Below, piece by piece: positions 12,180 to 24,500 of a DNA stretch of 64,000 bases. The translations under genes and the position numbers were made by a program. How positions within the stretch are numbered: position 1 is the stretch's first letter; every line of letters starts with the position of its first letter. The DNA comes from Macrosoma leucophasiata (Eukaryota > Arthropoda > Insecta > Lepidoptera > Hedylidae): assembly GCA_036365455.1 (NCBI GenBank), contig JAWQUS010000011.1, positions 9,031,001-9,095,000 on the forward strand. The letters are read 5' to 3'. The notes under the pieces are model-generated. The model searched no databases, had not been told where the DNA came from, and saw only the letters and a program-made list of their open reading frames with translations.

Positions 12180-12433
12180 ATTGGTGGGGTTTCTTTTTCG
12201 CCAGCGGAACGTTTGAAAGTCAACATAGTAGTCCGCGATTGTATAAATTTTATCTGATAATTCCGTGTCTAAAGTCACAATTTCTGTTAAATTAATATTA
12301 TGTAGTTATTGTGTGTTGGTGACGGGGTAAGTTTTGTTTTGTGCGTGTCTGTTTATTAATCGTCCTTATTTTATTGTTAAATTATAGCATCCATTTTTGT
12401 TTTCTAAATACCCTCTTTTTGTTATTATTAAAA

Positions 12434-12481
12434 TATGAATGAACCTCCCGATCCGGGGGATCCTGATCCCCGTAATAATTA
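12434..12481 (+). pseudogene. Jockey-type LINE ORF1 start, truncated
   Basis: An ATG opens a 15-codon frame (MNEPPDPGDPDPRNN) that meets a stop at once. It sits after a plausible 5' UTR (about 12180-12433) and before the endonuclease remnant, so I read it as the stub of ORF1 left after a deletion. The following 190 bp contain Ser/Arg-rich reading in another frame that may also derive from ORF1. Confidence 0.45.
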
Positions 12482-12675
12482 AATATGTCAAAATTCTTTA
12501 TATTCGCTAATGTCCGTTGGAGCAGAGAAGTTTGAATGCCATGAAAGTTCTTTAAATAAAACTAAAAAAACAATGCGTAAACCAAGGAGGACTTCAAAAT
12601 CGCCTCATAGGTCTCGCTCAAGTTCTAGACGCAGGAAGACTCCACTGGATAAAAATGTAGATTAACATAGTCTCA

Positions 12676-14214
12676 TTGAACTCGGAAATTCCCTCGGGAC
12701 AGATTCCCATTCCTCCTCACTGTGATGGCTTTCAAGCTATTGCTGTCCAGATTAGCAATATTTCTTTCCTCTCTTTATATATTCCTTACCCTTCGGATCC
12801 CATTCTTGATGAATTGGAAGATATAATTTCCTCTCTTCCTTCCCCCCGAGTAATAATGGGTGATTTTAATTGTCATCATAGGTCTTGGGGATGTTCTAGA
12901 AATGACGGCATGGGTGAAACCCTCATAGATATTGTTGATGAGTTAAATCTATGTATTTTGAATGATGGTAGTCCTACATACCGAACTAGGCCATCCGAGA
13001 ATACTAGTGCTATTGACCTATCAATTTGCTCACCTGAACTAGCGTCACAAATACCGTGGAACGTCATGTGCTCGACACACGGGAGCCGCCATTTCCCAAT
13101 TATTCTGGAATTCCCAAACACAAATGCTTCTTCTCCTAACCAGCCTCCACTGCTAAAGTACCGCTTAGAGAATGAAGATTTTGATAAATATGCCGATTTA
13201 CTTAACTCTAGAATAGAACTTCTACCTCCAATCAACTCTGAGAACATAGATCTAAATTTCGAAAGTCTACTCAACGTTATAAAAGATTCAGCAGATTCAG
13301 TTTTTCCTCTCAAAAAAATATTACCTAACAAACCTCCTTCCCCACCTTGGTGGGATAGGGAGTGCACTTCAATAACTGCTGAACGTAAAGAAGCCGAAAT
13401 TAACTATGGTCATGATATGACCATTAGCAACTATATTGAACTCAACAAGGTGACAACAAGGTATCGACTTACTTTAAAGTATAAAAAGCAGGAGGGTTGG
13501 AAGGATTATTGTTCATCGATATCCCCCGATTCTCCCGCTTCCACTGTATGGAAACAGATCAGGCGCTTCAGGTCCTCAAATTCTAAAAAACGCTCTTCTA
13601 TCCTTCCCGTAGATTTATCAAAAATTCTTGATAAAATGGCCCAACCTTTTGTCCCTACGTTTTACGAACTCCCGTTTTCTCCTACTTCCGTAAATGTCTG
13701 CTATAATGACCCTCTAGAAGCTCCGTATTCTTTACAAGAATTACGGTATGTCCTTAATAATGTTAAAAATTCCTCTCCCGGACTGGACGGCATTCCGTAT
13801 ATAAAACAAAAAACTGACAAATCTCGTGGGGGTTATTCTTCTAGAATACAGCCAACTATTCCTCCTAAGCCGTGGTTCTTTAAACAAAAAGTATCTAAGA
13901 AAGCCACTTCGTTAATATGTCGCCTTCGTCTAGGACACTGTACTTCTCCCCGATTTTTGTATAAATTGAGGATTCGGGACACCTCCATTTGCGAGTGTGG
14001 TTTGGACGAGGGGGATGTAAATCATATTTTCTTCTCTTGTCCCTTATATGATCGCAGTCATTTCATATCCCTTCTTATTAAACTTGTTCCCTTCCCAACT
14101 AATATTCCTACTCTTCTTTCCTTGTCTAACCCTGAAGTTCTTAATGCTATTGTATATTATGTAAAGGAGATGTTGCGAGCTCGGCTCTGGTTCGTACACG
14201 TCCTCAAAAAATAA
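12676..14214 (+). pseudogene. Jockey/I-type LINE ORF2, endonuclease joined to C-terminus
   Basis: This 512-residue frame holds most of an APE-type endonuclease: MGDFNCHHRSWG near residues 61-72, the NTSAIDLSICS segment near 108-118, and SRHFPIILEF near 136-145. The usual N-terminal endonuclease motif is lost. After the reverse-transcriptase opening motif SPGLDGIPY (about residue 370) the RT core and most of the RNase H region are missing without breaking the frame. The frame resumes in the C-terminal region, including CECGLDEGDVNHIFFSCPLY, a CCHC knuckle. The last 15 residues and the stop codon come from the MITE that begins at 14166. Confidence 0.75.
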
Positions 14215-14635
14215 GTAAATTAAAGAAGAATCCGAAAAAAATACAATTAATTTATTCAAGAATATATTTTAGAGTTACAACCACATTTAATTCAAACCAT
14301 TTTATCATTTTCAACTATGTTAAACATGGCGGCGATACAGCCGACACTTGGGATCAATCGATTTCGATAGTATTTATATAATATTACTTTTTTCTCCAAG
14401 TACTATATAATCAAAATACAATTTAAAAAATGAAAATGTCAAAATGACTTCGCCCGCCATATTCGCCATGTTGGTTTTGAGTTGCAATTCTAACTGCAAA
14501 TAATATTTTGTAACTGCAAACAAAGCTAAATAAGTGAAAATATGCAGTAAAAAACGTTTTTATATTGATTTTGCCTGTTTAATGATATTATGTACAATAC
14601 ATGGCCGGAGGTCCATACATTTTTGCAACATCTCC
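14166..14635 (+). mobile_element. MITE with GGAGATGTTGC termini, copy 1
   Basis: The element starts GGAGATGTTGC and ends with its inverse GCAACATCTCC. It has no coding capacity. Related copies lie at 25365-25735 (inverted) and 39807-40271, sharing an internal segment with CGCCATATTCGCCATGTTGG. It interrupts the LINE ORF at 12676-14214. Confidence 0.75.
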
Positions 14636-14937
14636 TTTAAATAACATTAAACTGTAAATATGTATATTATATATATATATACTTATATTTTTGATATTGT
14701 GAATATATATTGTTTACAATAATCTAACTATGAATACTAACCATTGTTTGTCCGTTGACTAATAATATACATACAATTTTTTTTCCAGATTTTGTGACTT
14801 TTTGCTCCGAGTAGCTATTTTGTTTTTTTTTTTAATTATTTAAATGTATATAAAAGCTTATTTTCTATTTCTTTGTAAATATTGCAAAATGCAAAATGCC
14901 TGCGGGCAATTGCCATAACGCAAAAAAAAAAATGGTA
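14636..14937. other. AT-rich spacer, possible LINE 3' end
   Basis: AT-rich sequence with a TATATA run and a poly-T run near 14822. It may include the remaining 3' UTR of the LINE interrupted by the MITE. Nothing else was recognised. Confidence 0.4.
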
Positions 14938-14943
14938 TGTGGG

Positions 14944-15458
14944 TTAGACCTGAGTCGATCACGCCTTCGTCGGGATTCGGGTCGATCGCGACCCATTGAC
15001 AAGGTGATCGAGTCTAAATGACTCGATCGTTTGGGTCATTTGGGTCGCGACTCGATTTCGCTCAAACGTATACTGTAGCTCATGATTCTCGTGATTCGAG
15101 ACCCATCTGATAAGGATGCGAGACTCGAGATCGCGATTCACACATTATGCCGCTGGCTATTTTTCATTTTAATACATTTCAATTAATTATCACTATAATT
15201 TCATTCTTTAACTTTATAGGTATATAGCATAAATTTTACAATTAGATGACATTGTGCAGGGGAGTTTGATCGATAAAACTGTAAACAAACTGAAGTGTAC
15301 TTTATGCATAATGTGATAGAGTTCACGAGAAACAAAGTACCCAATGACCCAAAGGACCCAAATGATCGACTTTTTTTGTACGTCACGACCCGATCACTTG
15401 TGTTTGGATCGTGATTCAATCAAAGTGATTCTATCGCTCGCGATCGACTCAGGTCTAA
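14944..15458. mobile_element. 515-bp non-autonomous TIR element upstream of host gene
   Basis: The termini are inverted (TTAGACCTGAGTCGATC at the left, its complement at the right) and are flanked by a perfect 6-bp duplication TGTGGG (14938-14943 and 15459-15464). The interior has many GATCGAG/GACTCGATC phrases in both orientations near each end and no ORF of note. It lies about 120 bp before the start codon of the mitochondrial carrier gene. Confidence 0.8.
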
Positions 15459-15464
15459 TGTGGG

Positions 15465-15584
15465 TACTTAGTCTAAGGTTTGGAGAGTGAAAAGAGACTG
15501 AGTATTACGATTTATTTGTAGTTTATAGTGTTTTCACTGATTTGGCATAAAAGTTACAGCTAGTATTGTTATATAGCTGGTGCG
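15465..15584 (+). promoter_or_regulatory. 5' UTR/promoter region of the SLC25A39/40-like gene
   Basis: Only 120 bp separate the TIR element from the start codon, so transcription must start in this interval, in the element, or further upstream with an unseen 5' exon. No clear TATA box is visible. Confidence 0.4.
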
Positions 15585-18500
15585 ATGATTCGCGAAGATG
15601 ATCCACAATTTCGTATCACTCCTTTTCAGCAAATGGCATCGGCATGTTCCGGTGCTCTTATAACCTCGTTGTTTAGTAAGTTATATCGTGCAATAGTAGT
15701 AAAAAACCTAGTTAATTTTAAATATTAATTTGTGAATAATATCAAACTGGCATTGATTATGTTAAAATTACAGTGACTCCACTTGATGTGGTTAAAATTC
15801 GACTGCAAGCTCAACAGAAAGCATTGCTTTCTAACAAATGTTATTTATATTGTAATGGATTGATGGAACACCTCTGTCCTTGTGGCGAGACGGCATGGAT
15901 ACCGCGACGGGTTCATTTTCATGGAACAATGGTAAAGATGTGTGACAGCTATATCATAATTTTATTATTTAACAAATGTATGAATTCTGGTATATTTCAT
16001 GAAGAGTATGGTAGAGGTTTATTATATATTAATATTAAACAGGTCTGACAAATTATTAGATTGACTTTATGCATACTATTTGGCTTGGATACCTTTTTAT
16101 CATGCTAAACATTATTATCAATTATTTTTATTTACCGACTAGCGGCTTGCCTCAGCTTTTTTTTATGTAATAAAAGTAGCAGACAAGCGTGCATTTCACA
16201 TTGATGTTAAGTGATGACTGCAGCCTAGAGACACCCACACAATGACCAGAGGTCAAAATGCAGATGCGCTGCCACTCTTGAGACATTAGGTGTTATGCCT
16301 CTGTGCTGGAAATTACAGGGCCGTACATTACCACCTGACTGGAATACGATAGTGCTGAACACTACCATTTAGCGGCAAGTATATTATTTAATGATACGTG
16401 TGACATATTCATTGTACCAGTTTCGCATTGGTACAATGAACATGTCACTCAGTGAAGATGCAGCTTTCTGATTTGTAAAGATTACAAACATACATACAAA
16501 AACATACAGGTTTCTTCTTTATAATATTAGTATAGATTAAGACAGGTGTTCTAAGCAGTTTGTTTTCATGAGTCTGCATATGGCTAGTTAGATTGTTCTT
16601 GAACCTTAGTCATACCGCAGACACTCCGTCAAAATTCCATACAAATGCTTAATTTGGTCTCTATTACACAGACAAATTGTTGTCTGTGTAATAGAGACCA
16701 AATTAGTGACCATTAGTGACGTGTATTTACACGTGCACCTGTGTGCATAGCATGTACAAAATACCAACCGTCGCCCATAAGAGGGAAGGAGGTTGGGTGA
16801 TGCAGGAAAATGAGACGGGACATCAAAGTGTCCATTCTATACATATTATTATTACATATTCTCTGCCTTAGTTCTAATAATGTTATGAAAATAACTTAGT
16901 TTCTTGATCCTATTTTCTCAACATGTCAATAACTATTGATAACTTTGATAACTATCAAACTGAGTAAATTACTTGGCAATATATTACATCTAACATTCTT
17001 CTATGTGCATTTGATACAATTCAAGGTTATTTAACTTGCAACAGTTGAATAAACATCTTGGTATTGTTAAAATTTAAAATAGATTCTTTATATGTGTAAT
17101 ATCTGTGTCAAACATATCCACAGCAGATTCTGGAGCAAAAAGAAGGCTCTTAAACTTTGCAAAATTCTGACAGATGATAATTCTTGATACTTGATAACAT
17201 AAATGTTAATTCCTTCATAAACCAACTGTATGTCCAGTTGATTGCTATACAAGTCTTTTTGTAGATGTTTCATTTCTTGTAAACATAGATCTATATTTGT
17301 TTTATTAATTTGAATATTAAGTATTTTATGCTTTCAGGACGCATTTTACAAAATATCGAAATTAGAAGGTGTTCCAGCATTATGGTCCGGTTTAAGTCCA
17401 ACACTTGTGTTGGCACTGCCATGCACCGTTATATACTTTGTATCATATGAACAACTTCGATATAGGACTAAAACTTTTTATAACAAAATAACAGGAGGCA
17501 GTAAGTTTTTGTAGTTCAAAAGTTTGTTGCCACCAGATTTTGTATTTCTTTTCAAATGTACTTTTTTTTCAGCAAATCAACCAATGTGGATACCTCTAAT
17601 ATCTGGTGCTACAGCCAGGACAGTGGCTGTTACTATAGTTAGTCCATTGGAATTAATAAGGACAAAGATGCAGTCAAAAAAGGTGACATATTCAGGTACT
17701 TGACTATTTTTTATCATAATATTAAACATCTACATTGACCTGTTAAGTGGTAATTTATTACACAGCTCATGATAGTCCAGAGCCAGAGACTTGTTTGCAT
17801 GTATGTTAAAAGGTGAAAAGTGAATGTTTTCCTTAATTTTTGTCTTGTCAGGTTGTAAAAGAGCAAATGCAATAGGTATGATGATATTGATGATATCAAT
17901 AGAATGAGTTGAGTATTTGAATTGTTAGTTATTTTTGGACATAATTTTTTGGAAAATTTACATATGAATCAATGTGAATTTTAATACCTTTTATTACTTT
18001 TCACAAGCAATTAAGTAAGTATCATAATTTCTAGTGATTAAATAATTTTTGAGATTGACATTTTGTAAATATAAAAGCTAGTTTAACGAGTTTAATCATC
18101 ATCGATTAAACTTGTTAACATCATTCATGTATTCTTATGTTTCATGTGGCATGTCATATTCATTATTTCAATGACCAATGTTTTTTAGAAATCACAACTG
18201 CTTTACGTCAAGTTGTTCGCTATGAAGGATATAAGGGACTATTCCGTGGACTAGGATCAACTCTTTTGAGAGATGTGCCTTTTTCAGGTAAAGTAATATT
18301 TACTTGTACACAAATTGACAATATTTATCCTAATATTGTTCTAATGTATTGCCATAATATAATTTATTCAACTGAATAATTCAACAAGTGGAATAGAAGT
18401 ACATAGAAACACTTAATATATTGTCAGTGTTATTATTATTTACGATATTATGTAAGCTGTAAAAGTACCTTCAAGAAAATTGTTACTATCATTAACATAG

Positions 18501-21500
18501 TCATGGAAATACAATAGTATTGTTTTACAAGTACCTAAGTATGCAGTTTCAAGGAGCCAGATTTATATAATGCTGATACTTATAAGATAATACTCTTAGA
18601 GGTGATCTGTAATATGTGATATACTATCCTATATATTACATAATCTACATTTTGACAGTAAAATTTATCTGCTGGTAGCAACAGCTGCCTTATAAAATTA
18701 CCCCTTTATTCATAAACATACATTAGATACGTTTTAACTATAGAATGCTTTGTCTTTATCAGTTGCATTGTCAAATGTGTAGGATATAAAGAGACAAAAG
18801 AGACATTAGCAACACTTTAGCTAAAATACGTTTATGAATAAGGGGGTTAATCTTTATACCTACACATATTTTGATCTAGTCTATACATATATTTATTGCC
18901 AAATAAAAATACGCTATATTTGTCTTCGGGCTCTGTATGGGGGTTGTATTTTGTGTCTACAACGGCTCTTGATAATCTACGTTTGGTGTAGCTATGTGTG
19001 GCACCCGGGAAAAATCTAATATTTATGTGTAGAAACTTCATAATGCTTACTAATTTTACTTTGTGTACCCATAGAGCAACTCAGGGTACCGTCCGCGGCG
19101 GACTGAAGGGGAGAAGCTATAGCGTTTATTACCGATGCAAAACAGTTTGTCATTTTGCGGGGGGAAATGCGTGCGACACACGCACACTACAAAAATCGTC
19201 TATTACTACGAAACTCACACCTTGACTTAACATAAAGATAAATACGTTAAGAAAAACCGACTTCAAAACTGAAAAGTAAAAAATAATAAAGATTTAATTG
19301 TAATTATATACTACCTATTATTTATATGTGCTATTTACTTAAGGTTTGAAGTCGGTGCCAAGCCTTAAACAAATAATTATACTTTAATCACTTAAATATG
19401 AATACGAGCAAATTAATACACTGAACAAAACGTAACCAGCGAATCGTGGGTGTTAGCATGTATGCTTGAATCCATGCATTTACCTCTGCCTACCCCTTCG
19501 GGGATTACAGGCGTGAAGTAACGTTTTAATACAATGAAATGCCTTCTTTAGTGATTTTGGCTTGGCACCGACTTCAAACCTATAAGGAAATAGCATATAT
19601 AAATAATATGTAGTATATAATTACAATTAAATCCTTATTATTTTTTACTTTTCAGTTTTGAAGTCGGTTTTTCTTAATACTTTTTAGTATATTGCTGCAT
19701 CGCCAATTAGATTAATGTTCACATCTGTTAAATTTGTAAAATCTGACTCTTTTAGCTTCGTGACAATTAGATACCTAATGTAAATTGTTTAGGTGTGTCG
19801 ATACAAAATTATTACACAACTATACGAAATCAATGAAAAATTTTTATCCACGAAGGAGTAATTAAGCTGTGTTGTGTCGTCGATGAGTAAATGTGTCATT
19901 GTCACTTGTTGTCATGCGCATTAGGACTATCTAGGACGTCAGTGGATTCAATGCACTGTATGACAACTCGCCGTCTATTCTTATTCCTTTAGTCTGAGGT
20001 GAAAGTAAGTAAAAAAATGCTCATAAAATAAATACTGATGGACCTATCTGAATCAAATTCTTATGGGACCAATTCGAAACTATGCCGCATCAAACAAAAA
20101 AAGAATTACGTGAATCGGTCTAGAAATCTCGGCGAAATTCGCGTACATACATAAAAAAAAAAGAAAAAAATATATATACCGGCCGAATTGAGAACCTTCT
20201 CGTTTTTTGAACTCGGTTAAAAATACAGAAACAATTTCACGCTCACATTTAAACATCTAGGCGACAGGGATAGGCCCATTTGGGCTTGTACTTTGACAGA
20301 GGGGAAAGCCTGCATATGCTACTCCCCTCCGGTGTTGCTCTATGTGTGTATGTACCTGTGGAGGAACGGGTGGAAGTGTTCCTCCGACGAAAAGAGAGGA
20401 TCCTCCGACCAGGCGAGGTGGTAGCGCCTGGCGGGCCGCGGCCCAACGGTTGACGTTGGGAAGTTGTATATATGCCAACTCTTGAGAAATCTTCGTATGT
20501 GCGATGTAATTTCATTGCACGCCATCTATCGTACTAGACAAGTACTGTAAGGTTTCATTGTATTCCACTAGTTGGCGCCTTAGTGTAGTGGACGCTACAT
20601 CACTCCCCTCCAAGACCGGAGGTTGATATAATCGAGTCAGCTGTCAGAGCTTCTCGCGGAGCTGTGCCAATGCCATAGTCCCATGCCGCAAGTCCCAGTC
20701 AGTCGGGTGCGAAGGTCCTCAGTGAGTCGAGGTAGTCGCTGCTGCGGTGATGCGAAAGTCCCCTTTTTGAGTCGAGGTAGTCGCTGCGTAGTAGCTCGTA
20801 GTAGCTACTGCGTCCGTCCACGCAGTACTGACGCTGATGTGGCTGCAGGGTAGTCCAGGCATGCGCAGTCGCTGCAGGCGTGTGGAGTATCCCCGATGAA
20901 GCCGAGGGTGCTGGCTGGCGTGACTTAATTACCGCTCGATCAGGTAATGGTGATGTGAAGGATGAGAGGATGACGTCATCGAAGGTGCTGCAGAGTGGCT
21001 GGTGAGAAGGTTGCTTCCAATCACGTCGGGGGTCACCACTGTGGAGGAAAACGTGTGGAAGTGTTCCTCCGACGAAAAGGGAGGATCCTCCGACCAGGCG
21101 AGGTGGTAGCGCCTGGCGGGGCCGCGGCCCCCTCCGGCGAAAAGGGAGGATCCTCCGACCAGGCGAGGTGGTAGCGCCTGGCGGGCCGCGGGCTTCAGAT
21201 AGCCCGTGGACATCTCCTTTGCACTTGGTGTCCAAAAAGGACAACGGCTGGCGTCCTTGCGGCGATTACAGACTACTAAACGCAAGGACAATACCAGACA
21301 AATACCCGATTCGTCATATACATGATTTTTCGCACAGTTTGTCCGGTTGTACGCACTATTCAGTTTTAGATTTAGTGAAGGCCTACAACCAGATACCGGT
21401 CGCTGATGAGGATATACCGAAGACCGCGATCACCACACCATTCGGTTTATGCGAATTTCCTTTTATGACGTTCGGGTTAAGGAATGCTGGTCAGACTTTT

Positions 21501-24500
21501 CAGAGGTTCGTGGATGAATTGACGCGTGGCCTTGATTTCTACTATCCTTACTTGGACGACTTCCTGGTATTCTCCAGGAGTCAAGAGGAGCACGAAGACC
21601 ATTTGCGCCAGCTCTTCACCCGTATGCAACAGTACGGCGTTCTTGTTAATACGGCCAAATGTGTTTCCGGTGCTTCTGAGGTAACGTTTTTAGGTTACCA
21701 TATTTCAAAGCATGGTACCAAGCCCCTGGTTAGCAAGGTCAAGGCCATTTCGGATTTCCCCCTCCCCAAAACTGTCCGGGAACTTCGTCGATTTTTGGGG
21801 ATGGTTAATTTTTACCCGCGATTCATTCCAAAAGCCGCTCAAATCCAGGCACCTCTGAATGCTCTGCTGACCGGGTCTGTCAAAGCTTCCCACCCGGTCG
21901 ACATAAAAGGAGACTCACTAGAGGCATTTAATTGTTGCAAGCAGAGCCTCTGCAACGCCGCGCTCCTCGCTCATCCGAGTTCTGATGCCAAGTTAGGACT
22001 GGTCACTGACGCCTCAGACACAGCGCTAGGTGCAGTCCTACAGCAGCTTCAGGACGGTGTTTGGCAGCCTTTAGCATTCTTTTCGCGCAAGTTGAGCCCC
22101 TCACAGGTGAAATATTCACCGTACGACCGCGAGCTCCTTGCAATCGACGAGAGTATCAGATACTTTCGCCACATGCTAGAGGCTCACAACTTTACTGTGT
22201 ATACTGACCACAAACCGCTCTGTTGCGCCTTCCACGAGCTGAAACGTAACTGCTCACCGCGTCAGTATAGACACTTGGACTTCATCTCGCAGTTCACATC
22301 TGATATTAGGCACATCGCGGGTAAGGACAACGTCGTGGCTGACGCCCTTTCTCGCGTTGAAGAGCTACAGACGCCTATAGACATTGAAGTCCTCGCCAAG
22401 TTCCAGACCTCCGACCCTGAACTGGCAAAGTTAGTAGCCGGAGAAACCTCTCTTCGCCTCGCGAAGATGACAATACCTGGCAGTCGTACTGAATTGTACT
22501 GCGACGTCAGTACACCGACCGCCAGGCCTTTTGTCCCTCTAAATCTACGTCGACAAATTTTTAGCTGTTTGCACTCTCTCAGCCACCCCGGCCCCAACGC
22601 TAGTGCTAAGCTCGTTGCACAACGCTTCGTTTGGCCCTCCATGAGGAAGGACTGCCGAGAATGGTCTAAGGCATGTTTGACCTGCCAGCGCTCGAAGGTA
22701 AGCCGACACGTTTCGTCGCCCTTGGGCACGCTCGCTTTACCTTCGGCGCGTTTCAAACATGTCCATTTAGACCTGATCGGCCCATTACCTCCGTCCGGTG
22801 GATATCGGTACTGCTTGACAGCCGTCGATCGCTTCACGTGATGGCCGGAAGCTGTCCCCATCACTGATATCACCGCGGAAACCGTGGCCAAAGCGTTTGT
22901 ATCGTGTTGGGTGGCCCGATTCGGTTGCCCTACTGGCATTGTTACCGACCGTGGTAGGCAATTCGAGTCGGCTTTGTTCCAGCAGTTGTCCAAATCCATT
23001 GGATTTGACCACCGCAGGACAACTGCTTACCACCCACAGTGCAACGGCTTAGTCGAGCGTTTCCACCGACAGCTGAAGGCAGCTATTGTTTGTCACGCAG
23101 ATGTTAATTGGACCGAGTCTCTCCCTCTCGTTTTGCTTGGTATCAGAAGCGCTTATAAGGAGGACCTTCAGTCCACATCTGCCGAACTGGTGTACGGTGA
23201 ACCGCTTCGCCTACCTGGCGAATTTTTCGGTCCCTCCGTAGTTGACTACTGCACTACTGACATCTCAGACTTCTCAGCGCGCATTAGGTCTTTCGCTGAG
23301 AAGTTGAAACCTGTTCCGACTCGGCACCATTCTGGCAAACGGCACATTTTCGTTTTTAAAGATCTCGATACATGTAGCCACGTATTCCTAAGGGAAGACG
23401 CGCTACGTGTATCGCTACAACCTGCGTACACCGGACCACATGAGGTTATCAACAGGGGTGGGAAAGTTTTTAAAATTAGGGTCAAGGGTAAAGTTGTCTC
23501 GGTATCGGTAGACCGCCTTAAGCCAGCCTACATACTGTCGGACGACGCTGCTCAACTTCAGACATCCCAATCCCACCCATCTCATATCCAATTATCCCAA
23601 CCACAACCCCCAGATCCTCCCCATCCTCCGCCTGGAGACAACCCTCTGCGAGCTACGCGTTCCGGGAGACGAGTCCGCTTCCCGGATTATTATCGTCCGT
23701 AGACACTGCCTCTGGAGGGGAGTGATGCAGGGAACGTTATGTTTATGTATATATTACACATACAATATTTATTTATTATGTATTTATCAGTATTACACAT
23801 TCACTTACACTATACAACATCCATACATTACATATAAGTAGTAAGTATCTTGAGCACTACAATATCCTCCCAGCAACACAGTCTGGGTTTCGCAGGGGTC
23901 ACAGTACAACTACGGCTCTTATCGATGTGGTTGATGATATTTTGACAGCTAGAGACCAGGGAATGGGGAGTATCCTAACTTTGCTCGATTTTTCTCGTGC
24001 ATTTGATTCTATTGAATTATCTCTCCTACTTTCTAAACTTTCTTACTATGGATGTGACCTCTCAACAGCGAAATGGTTTCAGAGTTACCTTACTGATAGA
24101 TTTCAAATGGTTCAAGTAACCAGTGACGAGACAGGAAATAAATCCAGATCCACTCCAGCCCAGGTATCTAAAGGTGTCCCTCAGGGGTCCATTTTGGGGC
24201 CTCTTCTCTATATCCTGTATAGTGCCGATGTCACTGGTCACATTCTCCATTCCAAACACCACATGTATGCGGATGACCTCCAAATATATATCTCTTTTCA
24301 TCCACAAAATTGTTCAGAGGCTGTAAATAAAAAGAATAAAGATCTAATTAGTATTGCTGATTGGGCAAAGAAAAATTGTCTCACATTGAATCCAAATAAA
24401 TCTAAATTTCTGGTATTAGGCTCCAGGGGTACAATTGAAAAGATTTGCTCATTTCAACCTATCATATCTATCAATGGCGATGCCATTGAAAGAGTGAATG

